Source of the DNA: JBMYRH01 sp049602155
Lineage (GTDB): Bacteria > Myxococcota_A > UBA9042 > PHBI01 > JBMYRH01
Length of the DNA stretch: 55,160 nt
Reading direction: 5' to 3'
Assembly: GCA_049602155.1 (NCBI GenBank)
Contig: JBMYRH010000035.1
Coordinates: forward strand, 1 to 55,160
The notes under the pieces were generated by a model. The model was given only the letters and a program-made list of their open reading frames with translations. It was not told the DNA's origin and searched no databases. A program made the translations under genes and the position numbers. This document shows positions 52,587-55,160 of this stretch, piece by piece. Position 1 is the first letter of the stretch. Each line of letters opens with the position of its first letter.

Positions 52587-55160
52587 CTAGGGATCTTGGG
52601 GGAGTCCTCCAGGGCCATCTCCCGGGTTACCAGGGCCGCCGGGATCGTCAGGGCCCCCGTCATCAGGGCCTTCGATCGGCGGGTTTACGTCACCCTCACA
52701 GATGTTCTGCAGCCCCGGACTTGGGGTCATCTGCTTGAAGTCGACTGCGTTGTTGTTGGTGTCTTGCCCATCTGGGCATCGGCCGATGGACACATCCCCA
52801 GAGGGGGTGTCCGCTGGGGCCTGCGAGCCCTCACCTGGTCCACTGGACGGGAGGTCGCCCCAGGCGACGGCGTCCACGAGGAACCAGCTCTCGCTGGGGC
52901 CATCCCAGCGGTAGATGGCGATGGACTCGTGGTCGTTCTCTACGAAGCCATTGGGGGCCTCGATGGTCTCGACCATGTCAGGGGCGTTACCTACGACCAG
53001 CTTGTTCCCGATGAGGGCCATCATCCCGGAGTTGAGCACCGGGGAGTTCCCGAAGGTCCAGGTCTCCTTCACGAGGCCATTGGCGCCGTTAATGACCTCG
53101 ATGCGCCAGCCCTCATCTAGCAGCAGCTTACCGGAGCCGATGTTGAGCAGCTCGACGAACTCCCGAGTGTCGTCGCCGGGTTGGTCGGCGTCGATCTCGT
53201 TGACGACGAGCATCATGTTCGCCGTATCGTCGCAGTCACCGCCGTCAAAGCCTTGATCGGCGCAGTTGAAGACGTAGTCACACAGCCCGTCTCCTTGCCA
53301 ACCAGGGTCCGCGCACGCCTCGTTGCAGCCCTTGATCTCCGGGGGTTGGCAGCAATCTCCGCCGTCCCAGTTGGTTTGATCGCACTGGAGCGCAGTATTA
53401 CAAACACCGTTGCCCTCAAGCGACGCTTCCACGCAGGTCTCACCATCACAGGCGAGGATCTCTCCGCTTTCGCACGGTCCTTGGTCTAGGCAGTCACCTC
53501 CATCGGCCTCATAGATCTCGCAGTCGAGCGCAAGGTCACAGAACCCGTCACCCTTCGCGGCGTCGGTGATGCAGTCCTGCTTGTCGCACGAGAGGAGTTC
53601 ACCAGGGGGGCACTCAAGAGGTGGGGCACAGTCACCTGCGTCGAATTGGTTGTTCTCACAGTTGAGCTCAGGGTCACACTCTTCGTCAGCCATCCAGTTG
53701 GCGGGTACGCACTCGGTGCCGTCACAGCTCACCAGCTCCTCGTCTGCGCACTGGATGCTGCAGTCGCCGCCGTCGAAGTTGAACTCGACGCAGTTGAGCG
53801 GCTCATCGCATTTGCCGTTCATGCCGAGCGCCTCGTCGACGCAGGTCATGTTGTCGCACGCCATCATCTGACCCGGAGGACAGGCGGTGTCGTCGATGCA
53901 GTCCTGGGCGCAGTTCAGGTGGTCCTCATTGTCGCTGCAGATCCCGTCACCACAGTCAGAGGAGGTGGCGCAGTCACCGTTGTCGGCTTGGAAGTCGTCA
54001 CAGTTCAGGAAAGGGTCGCAGATGGTGTTGCCCAAGAAATCGGCCACCATCCCTGCGTCCTGACACACACCGTCGCAGTCGGCGATCTCATTGTCCTGAC
54101 AGGGTGCTTGTGCACAGTCGCCGGGGCAGTTCTCCTCGTCCTCACCCGGTTCACAGATGTTGTCGCCGCACTCCGGTCCGGGCTCACATGCGCCGTTGTC
54201 GAACCCGAAGGCGTCGCAGTTTAAGACGCCGTCGCATGCGTTGTTCTGAAGCAAGGCGTCGATGTTGTAGCCAGAGAAGCAGACGCCGTCGCAGTCAAAG
54301 ACCGGCAGGGGCTCTTCGGCTCCATAGTCGCTGGGGTCCTCACAGACCTCACCGGGCTTGGCGGGGCAGTCATTGATACAGGTCCATGGCTGCTCATCGC
54401 CATTGCATTGGTTGTCGCCACAGAAGGGCTCAGGCGGGGCACATGCGCCATTGTCGAACCCGAAGGCGTCGCAGTTCAGCTCGTCGTCGCATTGCTGGTT
54501 GTTCATGAGTGCGTCGATGATGTCGATCGGGTGGCAGACGCCGTTGCAGTCCTTCTCGCCGCCGTCGGGGCACTGGGGTGCGCCGTCGCATGCGCCATTG
54601 TCGAACCCGAAGGCGTCGCAGTTCAGCTCGTCGTCGCATTGCTGGTTGTTCATGAGTGCGTCGATGATGTCGATCGGGTGGCAGACGCCGTCGCAGTCCT
54701 TCTCGCCGCCGTCGGGGCACTGGGGTGCGCCGTCGCAGTCTTGAGGACAGTTGATGTTGTCCTCGCCAGGCTCGCAGAGCTGGTTGCCACACTTTGGTCC
54801 GTTGGGCTCACATGCACCGTTATCGAACCCGAAGGCGTCGCAGTTCAGCTCGTCGTCGCATTGCTGGTTGTTCATGANNNNNNNNNNNNNNNNNNNNNNN
54901 NNNNNNNNNNNNNNNNNNNNNNNNNNNNNNNNNNNNNNNNNNNNNNNNNNNNNNNNNNNNNNNNNNNNNNNNNNNNNGTGCGTCGATGATGTCGATCGGG
55001 TGGCAGACGCCGTTGCAGTCCTTCTCGCCGCCGTCGGGGCACTGGGGTGCGCCGTCGCATGCGCCATTGTCGAACCCGAAGGCGTCGCAGTTCAGCTCGT
55101 CGTCGCATTGCTGGTTGTTCATGAGTGCGTCGATGATGTCGATCGGGTGGCAGACGCCGT
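52587..55160 (-). CDS. Second LNR-repeat lamin-tail protein (3' part; 5' end outside window, contains gap)
   Basis: The frame runs from the right edge to a stop at 52587. It encodes at least 11 visible LNR-like units: five CDAFGFDNGAC-type, plus units ending DGGDC, DAGDC or DNGDC, with CGDxICxPGEDxxNCxxDC spacers. The lamin-tail domain (LVVNEIDADQPGDDTREFVE onward, SIGRCPDGQDTNNNAVDFKQ) and a Gly/Pro/Asp tail end the protein. The lamin-tail order matches the downstream paralogue, so a tandem duplication is likely. The five CDAFGFDNGAC units include 49-residue copies that are almost identical in DNA. The 100-N gap at 54878-54977 shifts the frame as written; with the Ns removed, the frame is continuous (55122 and 54820 fall in line). 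The signal peptide and start are not in the window. Confidence 0.8.
54444..55160 (-). repeat. 147-bp tandem units in the LNR-repeat gene
   Basis: The segment tcgaacccgaaggcgtcgca recurs at 54454, 54601, 54823 and 55070. The first two are 147 bp apart. The third is separated by 222 bp because an extra spacer is inserted. The last is 247 bp away, which is 147 after removing the 100 Ns. Units are virtually identical, with a few point changes such as gttgcagtcc versus gtcgcagtcc. Each encodes 49 residues. Confidence 0.9.
54878..54977. other. Assembly gap of exactly 100 Ns
   Basis: One hundred Ns, a conventional placeholder length. The left flank ends ttcatga and the right flank begins gtgcgtcgatg; joined, they recreate the sequence found inside complete repeat units at 54514 and 54654. 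The gap therefore marks an unresolved tandem array and its true size is unknown. Confidence 0.97.

Noticed and set aside
54878..54977. A real 100-bp insertion
   Set aside because: Exactly 100 Ns, and flanks that rejoin into a perfect repeat unit.

Overview
The window is GC-rich bacterial chromosome with a Gram-negative envelope: an exbB-exbD-tonB operon, many lipoprotein signal peptides and a predicted outer-membrane barrel. The mix suggests a predatory or social delta-proteobacterial lineage (Myxococcota or Bradymonadales-like). It includes huge cysteine-rich lipoproteins, MopE-type Asp/Cys repeats, FG-GAP and Asp-box propellers, HTTM membrane proteins and a rho-rpmE-prfA block. That placement is an inference from gene content; no rRNA or marker tree is available here. 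I see no rRNA, tRNA, CRISPR, prophage or insertion sequence.

Layout. 1-4697 (-): 5' part of a giant MopE-repeat lipoprotein that runs off the left edge. 4923-9125 (+): a cytosolic ChaN/Tiki-family protein and two secreted lipoproteins. 9140-11431 (-): a GAF-PAS-GGDEF-EAL cyclic-di-GMP protein. 11560-16825 (+): two large Cys-rich lipoproteins, one EGF-like plus FG-GAP, one with eight-Cys clusters plus VWC-like repeats. 16991-20980 (-): three lipoprotein genes in a row (Cys-rich; eight-Cys plus Asp-box propeller; extensin-like peptidase), divergent from an SGNH-hydrolase lipoprotein at 21180. 22773-26185: ATP-grasp ligase, trmL, a ParA-like ATPase with a doubled Cys4 module, and a barrel protein. 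26421-31608 (+): ComEA-like HhH protein, DUF3467, glpK, rho, rpmE type B, prfA. 31571-38120 (-): a secreted propeller and its coupled small partner, exbB-exbD-tonB, and an HTTM protein with a small membrane partner. 38566-40687 (+): ruvCAB. 40712-42931 (-): a Cys-rich lipoprotein with a somatomedin-B-like module and an NHL/SMP-30 propeller. 43125-45802 (+): an unrecognised 601-residue protein coupled to a double-hotdog MaoC-like protein. 45914-55160 (-): two tandem giant lipoproteins built from Notch/LNR-like repeats and ending in lamin-tail domains. The second runs off the right edge and contains a 100-N assembly gap.

How it fits together. The housekeeping core (rho, rpmE, prfA, ruvCAB, trmL, glpK) is orthodox. 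The unusual part is the surface repertoire. About eleven predicted lipoproteins carry long acidic D/E/T/A linkers and then modules that look like animal extracellular domains: LNR, lamin tail, somatomedin B, VWC, EGF-like and integrin-type FG-GAP. This set, with in-frame, almost perfectly repeated DNA units able to change copy number, is the best candidate for an undescribed system: a variable, calcium- and disulfide-stabilised adhesive surface layer. That function is inference.

Several gene ends carry strong GC hairpins without a U-tract. The exbB promoter has a palindrome in its spacer, and rho has a long leader hairpin.
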